This document shows, piece by piece, positions 26,331 to 33,386 of a stretch of 64,000 nt of DNA. The notes beneath the pieces are model-generated. The model saw nothing but the letters and a program-made list of their open reading frames with translations. It was not told where the DNA came from and searched no databases. The position numbers and the translations under genes were made by a program. How positions within the stretch are numbered: position 1 is the first letter of the stretch; every line of letters begins with the position of its first letter. The stretch covers positions 39,071 through 103,070 of the forward strand of contig NZ_JAPDDT010000020.1 in assembly GCF_025950235.1 (NCBI RefSeq), read 5' to 3'. The DNA is from Luteolibacter arcticus (GTDB taxonomy: Bacteria > Verrucomicrobiota > Verrucomicrobiia > Verrucomicrobiales > Akkermansiaceae).

Positions 26331-27320
26331 ATGCCTGCGATACCTATCTCCTGGTGGATTGCCTTCAATGCCTTCGTGATTTTCATGCTGGCCCTCGATC
26401 TCGGAGTCTTCAATCGGAAGGCCCACGTGGTGAAGCTGAAGGAGGCGCTGGGATGGACCGCGGTGTGGATAGCCATGGCGATGGTCTTCAACGCCTGGGT
26501 CTGGTGGAAGCTGGGGGCGAAGTCCGGGCAGGAATTCCTCGGCGGCTATCTGTTGGAGAAATCGCTGTCGGTGGACAACGTCTTCGTCTTTGCGGTGATC
26601 TTCTCGTTCTTCAAGGTGCCGCGGGAGTACCAGCACAAGGTGTTGTTCTGGGGCATTTTCGGAGCCCTGGCGCTGCGTGCCATCATGATCGCTGGCGGTG
26701 CAGCCCTGATCACGAATTTCGGCTGGATCATCTACATCTTCGCCGCGTTCCTAGTCTACACGGGCTTCAAGATGTTCTTCCACAATGAGGATTCGGTCGA
26801 TCCCGGGAAGAGCCTCGTCGTCCGGTTGCTGAAGCGAACGATGCCGATGACCCCCGACTACGTCGGCTCGAAGTTCTTGGTGAAGCAGGATGGCAAGTGG
26901 TTCGCGACGCCTTTGCTCGCGGTGCTGCTTTGCGTGGAGGTGACCGACGTGATTTTCGCGGTCGATTCGATTCCGGCGATCTTCGCGATCACGACGGACA
27001 CCTTCATCGTCTACACGTCGAACGTGTTCGCGATCCTGGGTCTGCGCGCCCTGTATTTCGCCATCGCGGGCATCCTGCCGTACTTCCATTTCCTGAAGTA
27101 TGGCTTGGGAGTGATCCTGATTTTCGTCGGCGTGAAGATGTCGCTGGCCCACACTCAGTGGAAGATCGACATGAACGTCTCGCTGGGGGTCATCGCCGGC
27201 GTGCTGGTCGCGTCAGTCATCGCCTCGATCATCCACCGGGAATTGCACCCGCTGCCCGAGCCGCTGGAAACGCCTGAAGATGCGGTGAAGGCTGAGGAAG
27301 AGGAGAAGGAAAAGGAATGA
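26331..27320 (+). CDS. TerC/Alx-family membrane protein
   Basis: The ATG at 26331, preceded by a GGAG-like ribosome-binding site, gives 329 residues with eight to nine membrane segments. The TerC signature is clear: EKSLSVDNVFVFAVIFSFF, then VEVTDVIFAVDSIPAIFAIT, both with conserved Asp in the membrane. Studied relatives (Alx, MeeF, TerC) export Mn2+ or help metalate exported enzymes. The C-terminus is strongly acidic (EAEEEEKEKE-like). It is divergent from xerD; the CorC-like gene follows after 63 bases. Confidence 0.88.
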   Translation: MPAIPISWWIAFNAFVIFMLALDLGVFNRKAHVVKLKEALGWTAVWIAMAMVFNAWVWWKLGAKSGQEFLGGYLLEKSLSVDNVFVFAVIFSFFKVPREYQHKVLFWGIFGALALRAIMIAGGAALITNFGWIIYIFAAFLVYTGFKMFFHNEDSVDPGKSLVVRLLKRTMPMTPDYVGSKFLVKQDGKWFATPLLAVLLCVEVTDVIFAVDSIPAIFAITTDTFIVYTSNVFAILGLRALYFAIAGILPYFHFLKYGLGVILIFVGVKMSLAHTQWKIDMNVSLGVIAGVLVASVIASIIHRELHPLPEPLETPEDAVKAEEEEKEKE

Positions 27321-27383
27321 TGCTTGCTTGCCTGGAAGTGGGGATGAAATCCTTCCCAGCCTCCCTCGGGTAATCACTCTAAA

Positions 27384-28694
27384 ATGTCCGTTCTCTTTGA
27401 AATCGCGCTGATCCTCGTCCTTCTGGCGTTCAACGGGGTCTTCGCCATGGCTGAGATTGCCATCGTGTCGTCGCGCCGGGCCGTCCTCCAGGCGCGCGCG
27501 GAATCCGGCAGCAAGGGCGCGGCGCGGGCATTGCGGATGGCGGATTCGCCAAACCAGTTCCTTTCCACGGTCCAGATTGGCATCACCCTGGTCACCATCG
27601 TCAACGGTGCTTTCGGCGGTGCCAGTCTCGGAGCCAGGCTTGCGGAATGGCTCAAGCCAATGGGCATCTTCGGGAAGTTCACCGAGGAGATTTCCATGGC
27701 GGTGGTGATCACCTCGATCACCTATGTCTCGATCGTCGTGGGCGAACTGGTGCCGAAGCGGCTGGCGATGCGTTACGCGGAAAGCATTGCCAGCATGATG
27801 TCCGGCCCCATGTCCGGGCTTTCCAAGGCGGCTTCTCCCTTCGTGCGGCTGCTTTCGTGGTCCACCAGCGGTCTGCTCCGTCTCTTCGGCGTGAAGGAGT
27901 CCGACGATCAGAAGCTCTCCCGCGAGGAGATGACAGTCTTGATCCGTGAGGGCATGGTGGCCGGCGGGGTGGAACGAAGCGAATCGCGGATGATGGAAGG
28001 CGTGCTCGGGTTCGACAAACTCGACGTCTACGACATCATGATCCCGCGCCCCAAGATGGTGTGGATCGAACGCGACGAGCACCACGCCGAGGTTTGGCCT
28101 CGGATCGTCAAGAGCACCCAGGGAGTGTTTCCGATCTATCAAGGGCAGCGCGACAATCTCGTCGGGGTGGTCTCGGTGAAGGACTGCTATGCCCAGCTCG
28201 CCGCGGGGATCGAGGTCAAGTTCCAGAACCTGATGCAAGCGCCGCTGCTGGTGCCGGAAGTGCAGAAGGCGAGCCTTTTGCTGGAGGATTTCCGCCGCAC
28301 CGGCCATCACGCAGCCTTCGTGGTGGACGAGTTCGGCGGCGTGATCGGAATGGTGACGCTCATCGACCTCATGGAAGCGATTGTCGGTGACGTGCCGTCG
28401 AAGGAAGAGCGTCTCACCATGCCGATCAAGCAGCGCAAGGACGGCTCATGGCTGATCGACGGGCTGTTCGAGATCGAGAAGCTGGATGCTTTCCTGAAGG
28501 GCTTCCGGCCACCGGATGGCGCCGGGGATGAATACCAAACCCTTGCGGGCTGGTTTTCCCAGCGTCTCGCGCGCGTGCCGACCGAAGGTGATCAACTCGA
28601 GGAATACGGCTGGCGTTTCGAGATCGTCGACATGGACGGCATCCGTGTGGACAAGGTGCTGGCGATGCGGATTCCACAGGGGCCAAAAGGATAG
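27384..28694 (+). CDS. Hemolysin C/CorC-family membrane transporter-like protein (CNNM type)
   Basis: The 436-residue protein has an N-terminal DUF21 membrane domain (about 1-190; FNGVFAMAEIAIVSSRRAVL, NQFLSTVQIGITLVTIVNGAF), a CBS pair (about 205-335; YDIMIPRPKMVWIE, AFVVDEFGGVIGMVTLIDLM) and a C-terminal CorC_HlyC domain (LIDGLFEIEKLDAF). CNNM/CorC homologues transport or sense Mg2+ or related divalent ions. The neighbouring TerC gene also points to metal handling. The stop lies 4 bases before the first copy of the repeated motif upstream of the Fic gene. Confidence 0.88.
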   Translation: MSVLFEIALILVLLAFNGVFAMAEIAIVSSRRAVLQARAESGSKGAARALRMADSPNQFLSTVQIGITLVTIVNGAFGGASLGARLAEWLKPMGIFGKFTEEISMAVVITSITYVSIVVGELVPKRLAMRYAESIASMMSGPMSGLSKAASPFVRLLSWSTSGLLRLFGVKESDDQKLSREEMTVLIREGMVAGGVERSESRMMEGVLGFDKLDVYDIMIPRPKMVWIERDEHHAEVWPRIVKSTQGVFPIYQGQRDNLVGVVSVKDCYAQLAAGIEVKFQNLMQAPLLVPEVQKASLLLEDFRRTGHHAAFVVDEFGGVIGMVTLIDLMEAIVGDVPSKEERLTMPIKQRKDGSWLIDGLFEIEKLDAFLKGFRPPDGAGDEYQTLAGWFSQRLARVPTEGDQLEEYGWRFEIVDMDGIRVDKVLAMRIPQGPKG

Positions 28695-28697
28695 GAC

Positions 28698-28780
28698 AAT
28701 CGTGCCAGATTAAACTGGCGCGATTTGGTAAATCGTGCCAGATTGCGCGCGAGGCGGCACGATACCGAGGAATCGTGCCA
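28698..28780. promoter_or_regulatory. Operator-like array of ATCGTGCCA motifs upstream of the Fic gene
   Basis: AATCGTGCCA occurs at 28698, 28731 and 28771. The first two copies extend to AATCGTGCCAGATT. Inverted near-copies lie at 28716-28724 (TGGCGCGAT) and 28755-28763 (CGGCACGAT). They form two dyads: ATCGTGCCAG-N6-CTGGCGCGAT and ATCGTGCCAG-N12-GCGGCACGAT. Two further copies lie inside the 5' coding region at 28960 and 28995. The downstream protein has its own winged-helix domain, so autoregulation is plausible. Confidence 0.6.
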
Positions 28781-28798
28781 CTATTCCTCAGCCCAAAT

Positions 28799-30202
28799 AT
28801 GCCGCTTGAAATTCCACCCGATGAACTGAACGCCCTCCTAGAGTTAGTCAGGCGTCGTTACAATGGAGCTTCTATCAGCGAGTTGCTTCGTTATCCAGAA
28901 CTCGGGCTACCGAAGCGAACCCTACAGAGACGTCTGGGCCGCTTGATCGAAGAGAAGAAAATCGTGCCACATGGGGAGGGGCGGGCACGCCGGTATCGTG
29001 CCACTTTGCAGGAGAGACCTAGGGAGGTTTCCAAGGAGGAGCCCCGCGAGGTGTACGTCGTCCTTCGTGAAGAACCGCCGGGAGGCGAGCTTTCCACGGC
29101 TGCCCGGGAGATCCGCACGTACATCCGCCAGCCGCTGGTGAAACGGCAGCCGGTAAATTACTGCGGGGAGTTTCTTGATGCCTACCAGCCGAACCGCACG
29201 TTCTACCTGCCAGAACAGCTGCGCGACGAACTCGGACGGATTGGCCAGGTCGGCATGGAGCAATTGCCCGCTGGCACCCACGTCCGGCAGGTAATGGGCC
29301 GGCTGCTGATCGACCTGTCGTGGAACTCCAGCCGACTGGAGGGAAATACCTACACGTTGTTGGAAACCCAGCGGCTGTTAGAGCTCGGCGAAGACGCCGA
29401 CGGGCGGGCGACGGAAGAAGCGCAGATGATCGTGAACCACAAGGCTGCCATCGAAATGCTGGCCGAGGACGCGGGGGAGATCGGCTTCAACCGATACACC
29501 ATCTGCAATCTCCACGCCGTGCTGGCGGACAACCTCATCCGCGACGGGGCTTTGGGACGGGTGCGCTCGATCCCGGTGGGGATCAGTGGAACCGTTTACC
29601 ATCCGCTCGCGGTGCCGCAGCAGATCGAGGAGCGCTTCGACGAAGTCCTGCGGAAAGCGGAGGCCATTCGGAACCCGATCGAGCAGGCGTTTTTCGCGAT
29701 GGTCCATTTGCCGTACTTGCAGCCCTTCGAGGACGTGAACAAGCGGGTGTCGCGGCTGGCGGCGAACATCCCGCTGATCCGGAGCAACCTGTGCCCGCTG
29801 TCCTTTGTGGAGGTGAAGCGCGAGGACTACATCGGGGCGATCCTCGGCGTGTACGAGCTCAATCGCGTGGAGTATCTGTGCGAGGTGTTTGCGGATGCTT
29901 ATCGCCGGTCGTGCTTGCGCTACGCGCGGGTGCGGCAGGAGGTGGGCGACCCGGATCCGTTCCGGCTGCGTCACCGCATGGCCATCGCCCGTGTGGTGCG
30001 GGAGGTCGTGCAGGGCGCGATGAACCAGCGGCAGACGCTGAAATGGATCGCCGCGGAGGCGGAGAAGGAAATGCCGGCTGCCGACCGCGCGCAGTTCTCC
30101 GGAGAGGTCGAGCAGGGGCTACTCAACTTGCACGAGGGGAACATCGCGCGATACCGGCTGCGCCCGGCCGAGTTCGAGGCGTGGCGAAAAAACTGGCGGT
30201 GA
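28799..30202 (+). CDS. Fic-family protein with N-terminal winged-helix domain and atypical Fic motif
   Basis: The ATG at 28799 gives 467 residues. Residues 1-65 read as a winged helix (ELLRYPELGLPKRTLQRRLG, then an EEKKIVPHGEGRARRYRAT wing). A Fic_N-like segment follows at about 115-210 (WNSSRLEGNTYTLLETQRLL), then the Fic core. The usual HPFxxGNGR catalytic loop is QPFEDVNKR at 308-316: His is Gln and GNGR is VNKR. A subgroup of Fic proteins shares this loop, so it is probably a family variant rather than damage. Canonical AMPylation activity is doubtful. SSRLEGN (about residue 180) resembles the inhibitory helix motif. The motif array upstream suggests a self-regulated system. Confidence 0.8.
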   Translation: MPLEIPPDELNALLELVRRRYNGASISELLRYPELGLPKRTLQRRLGRLIEEKKIVPHGEGRARRYRATLQERPREVSKEEPREVYVVLREEPPGGELSTAAREIRTYIRQPLVKRQPVNYCGEFLDAYQPNRTFYLPEQLRDELGRIGQVGMEQLPAGTHVRQVMGRLLIDLSWNSSRLEGNTYTLLETQRLLELGEDADGRATEEAQMIVNHKAAIEMLAEDAGEIGFNRYTICNLHAVLADNLIRDGALGRVRSIPVGISGTVYHPLAVPQQIEERFDEVLRKAEAIRNPIEQAFFAMVHLPYLQPFEDVNKRVSRLAANIPLIRSNLCPLSFVEVKREDYIGAILGVYELNRVEYLCEVFADAYRRSCLRYARVRQEVGDPDPFRLRHRMAIARVVREVVQGAMNQRQTLKWIAAEAEKEMPAADRAQFSGEVEQGLLNLHEGNIARYRLRPAEFEAWRKNWR

Positions 30203-30209
30203 AGCCTGG

Positions 30210-31016
30210 TCAGTCGCCGAGCTTGAAGTTCGGCGACTGGCTGAGGAAACGCTTCGGATTCTCGTAAAGCACGCGCTCGATGTCCGTTGCGGAGTGCTTG
30301 CGGCGCTTCATCTCCAAGCCGCATTTGACAACCGCCAGCGGGTCGGAGACACCCCAGTCGCAGGCGGAATTCAGCCACAGCCGGTCGCTGTCGCAGGTTT
30401 CCAGCATGTCGATCGCGCGGTTCGGCGTGCACTTGCTTTCAGGATAGAGGGTCATGCCAGCCCAGTAGCCCTGCTCTTGTACGAGATTCACCGTATGTTC
30501 CTCGACGTGGTCGATGATGACCTTGCCGCGGTCGAGCTTAGAGAACGACGCCAGCGCATCCAGAATGAGCCGGGTGCCCTTGAGCTTGTCCTCGAGGTGC
30601 GGCGTGTGGATGAGGATCGGCAGGTCGCGGTCGAGAGCGAGCTGGACGTGCTCTTCGAAGATCGCGAGCTCGCTCTTGGTGTTCTTGTTCAACCCGATCT
30701 CGCCGATGCCGAGCACCGTCGGCTTGTCGAGAAACTCGGGAATGATCGCCATCACCTCGCGGGCGAATCCTGCGTCCTCGGCTTCCTTCGGATTGATGCA
30801 CAGCCAGCAGAAATGCGGGATCCCATACCTCGCGGCGCGCTTCGGCTCATACTCGGTGAGCTGGCGATAGTAGTCGTAAAAACCAGCGGGCGACGAGCGG
30901 TCGAAGCCAGCCCAGAAGGCGGGCTCACAAAGGGCGGCGCAACCGGCGAGGGCGAGCTTTTCATAGTCATCCGTCGTCCGGCTGACCATGTGGGCGTGGG
31001 GCTCGATGTATTTCAT
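30210..31016 (-). CDS. TatD-like metal-dependent hydrolase (possibly EboB-related)
   Basis: The ATG at 31016 gives 268 residues starting MKYIEPHAHMVSRTTDDYEK. Metal-ligand positions fit the amidohydrolase/TatD barrel: HAH (7 and 9), GIGEIGLNK, ILIHTPH, DHVEEHT and ACDWGVSDP. The N-terminal sequence resembles TatD-type proteins of the ebo gene cluster, but no other ebo genes are present. The substrate is unknown. The small gene upstream ends 8 bases before this start, so the two are an operon. The gene is convergent with the Fic gene. Confidence 0.75.
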   Translation of the reverse strand: MKYIEPHAHMVSRTTDDYEKLALAGCAALCEPAFWAGFDRSSPAGFYDYYRQLTEYEPKRAARYGIPHFCWLCINPKEAEDAGFAREVMAIIPEFLDKPTVLGIGEIGLNKNTKSELAIFEEHVQLALDRDLPILIHTPHLEDKLKGTRLILDALASFSKLDRGKVIIDHVEEHTVNLVQEQGYWAGMTLYPESKCTPNRAIDMLETCDSDRLWLNSACDWGVSDPLAVVKCGLEMKRRKHSATDIERVLYENPKRFLSQSPNFKLGD

Positions 31017-31024
31017 GGAAAATC

Positions 31025-31288
31025 TCAGGCTTGGGGAGCGCCGAAGGCACCTTGGAAGGTGGCCTTTTCCGCCGGTGCGGTGGAGTGATCGGAGAGCGAC
31101 TCGAGCACGGCCTTGGCCCGGCCGGGGTGATCGGAAAGGAGGATCGGCAGCGCTTTTTTCAGGCCCTCGAAGCGGAAATCCACCTCTCCTGGGTGCCTCT
31201 CGACCCGGTCGAGGAAGGCGGCGAGGTCGATGAGTTTGCACCGCGCATCCATGAAATGGAGGTCGAGGATGTCCTTCTTCGTCGGCAT
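31025..31288 (-). CDS. Small conserved-looking hypothetical protein paired with the TatD-like gene
   Basis: The 87-residue protein contains HFMDARCKLIDLAAFLDRVE, an amphipathic helical stretch, and ends APAEKATFQGAFGAPQA. No membrane segment or signal is visible. It lies 8 bases upstream of the TatD-like gene on the same strand. I cannot name a family; the compact coupling suggests a partner or regulator of the hydrolase. Confidence 0.6.
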   Translation of the reverse strand: MPTKKDILDLHFMDARCKLIDLAAFLDRVERHPGEVDFRFEGLKKALPILLSDHPGRAKAVLESLSDHSTAPAEKATFQGAFGAPQA

Positions 31289-31395
31289 GGGACGACATTA
31301 CGGTGTCAATTTCCGATTCCCAGCGGGAAAGCGTGGCAGCAGCAGGGGAATCTAAACCTTTCGCGCCGGACCGACATCGTCTCAAGTAGAGGATC

Positions 31396-31950
31396 ATGAA
31401 CGCCGCCAGAAACCCGGACGAAGGCGAGGTCTCCGAAGCCTTTGTGAGCGAGCTGACCAACCACCAGACGGCCATGCTGGCGTTCATCCGCGCGCTGATG
31501 CCGGGGTCCTCGGGCGCACGCGACCTGCTCCAGGAGGTGAACATCATCCTCTGGCAAAAGCGCGCTCAATTCGAACCAGGCACCAGCTTCAAGGCGTGGT
31601 CGTTCCAAGTGATCCGCTACCACCTCATGAACCATCGCCGCCGGCTCGCCTCGAAAGGCTGGCTGATCTTTGATGACGACCTCGTCGAGCGCATCTCGCC
31701 AGCGCTGGAGGCGGATCCCGAGGAGCTGGAATGCCGCCACCAGGCACTCCACCTCTGCCTGTCGAAACTCCGGCCGAAGGACCGCGCGCTGCTGCAGCAC
31801 CGCTATGCCAGCGGAGCGCCGCTGAATGACTACGCCAAGGTCATCAACCGCAGCGCCGGCACGCTCAAGGCCACGCTCTTCAATCTCCGCACGGCTCTCC
31901 GGAAGTGCATCGAACGCCGCTTCCAGGAACAAGGCATCCCCCTCCCATGA
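31396..31950 (+). CDS. ECF sigma factor, Rhodopirellula/Verrucomicrobium type
   Basis: The 184-residue protein has sigma-70 region 2 (ARDLLQEVNIILWQKRAQFE, then FKAWSFQVIRYHLMNHRRR) and region 4 (LRPKDRALLQHRYASGAPLN, then SAGTLKATLFNLRTALRKCI). The pattern matches the group found in Planctomycetes and Verrucomicrobia. An AGAGG sequence lies 6 bases before the ATG. The stop overlaps the start of the FecR-like gene by 4 bases (ATGA), so sigma factor and anti-sigma-like protein are coupled. Confidence 0.9.
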   Translation: MNAARNPDEGEVSEAFVSELTNHQTAMLAFIRALMPGSSGARDLLQEVNIILWQKRAQFEPGTSFKAWSFQVIRYHLMNHRRRLASKGWLIFDDDLVERISPALEADPEELECRHQALHLCLSKLRPKDRALLQHRYASGAPLNDYAKVINRSAGTLKATLFNLRTALRKCIERRFQEQGIPLP

Positions 31951-33311
31951 ATCTCAACGACCAGCAGCTCGTAGCCGCGGCCTTCGACGGTGCGCTCGAC
32001 CAAACCAGCTTCCGCAGTCTGCAAGACCGGCTCGGAAACGAGCCCGCGCTGCTTGCGCTCTATCGCGAGCACGCCCTGCTGCACCACTCGCTGTGCGAGG
32101 AATTCGAAGGCAGTCAAATGATCGGCCACAGCATGCCATCGGTGGGCCGGGTGCCGCGATGGGCACCGGTGATCGCTGCCTGTGCGGCGGCTATCGCCAT
32201 CGTCTTGGGCGCATGGCAGTGGCTGAAGCCGTCTCGACCCGCCCCGGTCATGGCCGGCTGTGCCTTTTCCGCCGATGCGATCGTGAAGGTCGACGACCGT
32301 CAGGCGCTTGATGGCTCGGGCTTCGCGGTGGGTTCCCGTCTTTCGGTCGAGCGCGGTTGGGTGCGGCTGAATCTTCCACAGAAAGCCATCGCACTCATCG
32401 AAGCGCCTGCGTCGGTGCTCTTCGAAGCGGATCATGTGTTGCGTTTCGAGAGTGGTCGCGGCCGGCTTCACTGCCCGGAAGGAGCGCGCGGATTCACCGT
32501 GAAGTCCGGCTCGTTGGTGGCGGTCGATCACGGCACCGACTTCGGCATCGTCAGCCGCCCCGGCGCTATCGATGAGCTACACGTCTTCTCCGGCGAGGTC
32601 GCGGTGGATGCGGTCACCGGCAGCGCCAAGGCTGTCCTGCAGGCGAAGGAGGCGGCTGCCGTCGACAGTGCAGGCGCGCTCCTGCGCATGCCGGCCCGTG
32701 AGGAGGACTTCGAGTCCATCACGCCGGAAATCCGGGTGCTGTTAGAAGATCGCTTCGACACGGGCGCGCCACTGGCCAACCGCCAGCCGGTCGTCGGGAA
32801 CAGTCATTGGCGCTTGGAGAAGGGCACCCCGCAGCTCAAGGACGGCCACCTCGAAGGGACCGGTTTCGAGGCCTTTTACTCGCTGCCCACCGACGGACTG
32901 ACGGCTTCCCGGCCGGTGCTGCTGTTCACGGTCGAAACCGTGGCCGCGCCTTCGTTCCACACCCCGGAATGGGCTGGCTTCAGCCTCTATCAGGAAGGCT
33001 ATGAGCATTGTTTCTTCGGCGACTGCTACGGCTCGGAGGAGACCTGGTCGCTGGATATGAAGCGTCGCTTGGTCCCGGTTCCCACGGAACCGCGCCTCAC
33101 CGGTGCGCGCACGATCACGCTTCGCTACGACCGTCGCGATGGCACCGTCGAAATGCACGAGGGAGCGAGCGCCGACAACCGTCCGCTATTGCGCAAGATG
33201 ATCCAGTCCGGCCTTTCTTTCGATCAAGTCCGCATGGGCGCGGCTGACGGGGCGACGCTCGCGGTGTCGAAGATTAGCGTCCGGGCCATCCAAGAGCCGC
33301 CGCTTCGTTAG
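31947..33311 (+). CDS. FecR-domain membrane protein, probable regulator of the adjacent sigma factor
   Basis: The 454-residue protein has a cytoplasmic N-terminus (about 1-70; LLALYREHALLHHSLCEEF), one membrane segment near 75-95 (APVIAACAAAIAIVLGAWQW), and a periplasmic FecR domain at about 110-230 (FTVKSGSLVAVDHGTDFGIV). A C-terminal beta-rich domain follows from about 265 to the end (EGTGFEAFYSLPTDG, EWAGFSLYQEGYEHC), perhaps lectin-like. The N-terminal part is suited to bind the sigma factor; signal sensing would be periplasmic. Coupling with the sigma gene is by a 4-base overlap. Confidence 0.8.
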   Translation: MNLNDQQLVAAAFDGALDQTSFRSLQDRLGNEPALLALYREHALLHHSLCEEFEGSQMIGHSMPSVGRVPRWAPVIAACAAAIAIVLGAWQWLKPSRPAPVMAGCAFSADAIVKVDDRQALDGSGFAVGSRLSVERGWVRLNLPQKAIALIEAPASVLFEADHVLRFESGRGRLHCPEGARGFTVKSGSLVAVDHGTDFGIVSRPGAIDELHVFSGEVAVDAVTGSAKAVLQAKEAAAVDSAGALLRMPAREEDFESITPEIRVLLEDRFDTGAPLANRQPVVGNSHWRLEKGTPQLKDGHLEGTGFEAFYSLPTDGLTASRPVLLFTVETVAAPSFHTPEWAGFSLYQEGYEHCFFGDCYGSEETWSLDMKRRLVPVPTEPRLTGARTITLRYDRRDGTVEMHEGASADNRPLLRKMIQSGLSFDQVRMGAADGATLAVSKISVRAIQEPPLR

Positions 33312-33386
33312 CTCGCGCATTGCAAGTAGCGAAACTGCGCGATGGTGAAAGATTTCACCGGGGGATATCGTCCCGCCTGTCGAACC

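Noticed and set aside
24504..26636. A 710-codon minus-strand frame across the photolyase and xerD genes
   Set aside because: It is opposite the photolyase-like gene and out of frame with xerD; no domain or signal.
31289..31395. ECF-type autoregulatory promoter before the sigma factor
   Set aside because: GGAAT and CGTC words are present but 26 bases apart, too far for an ECF promoter.
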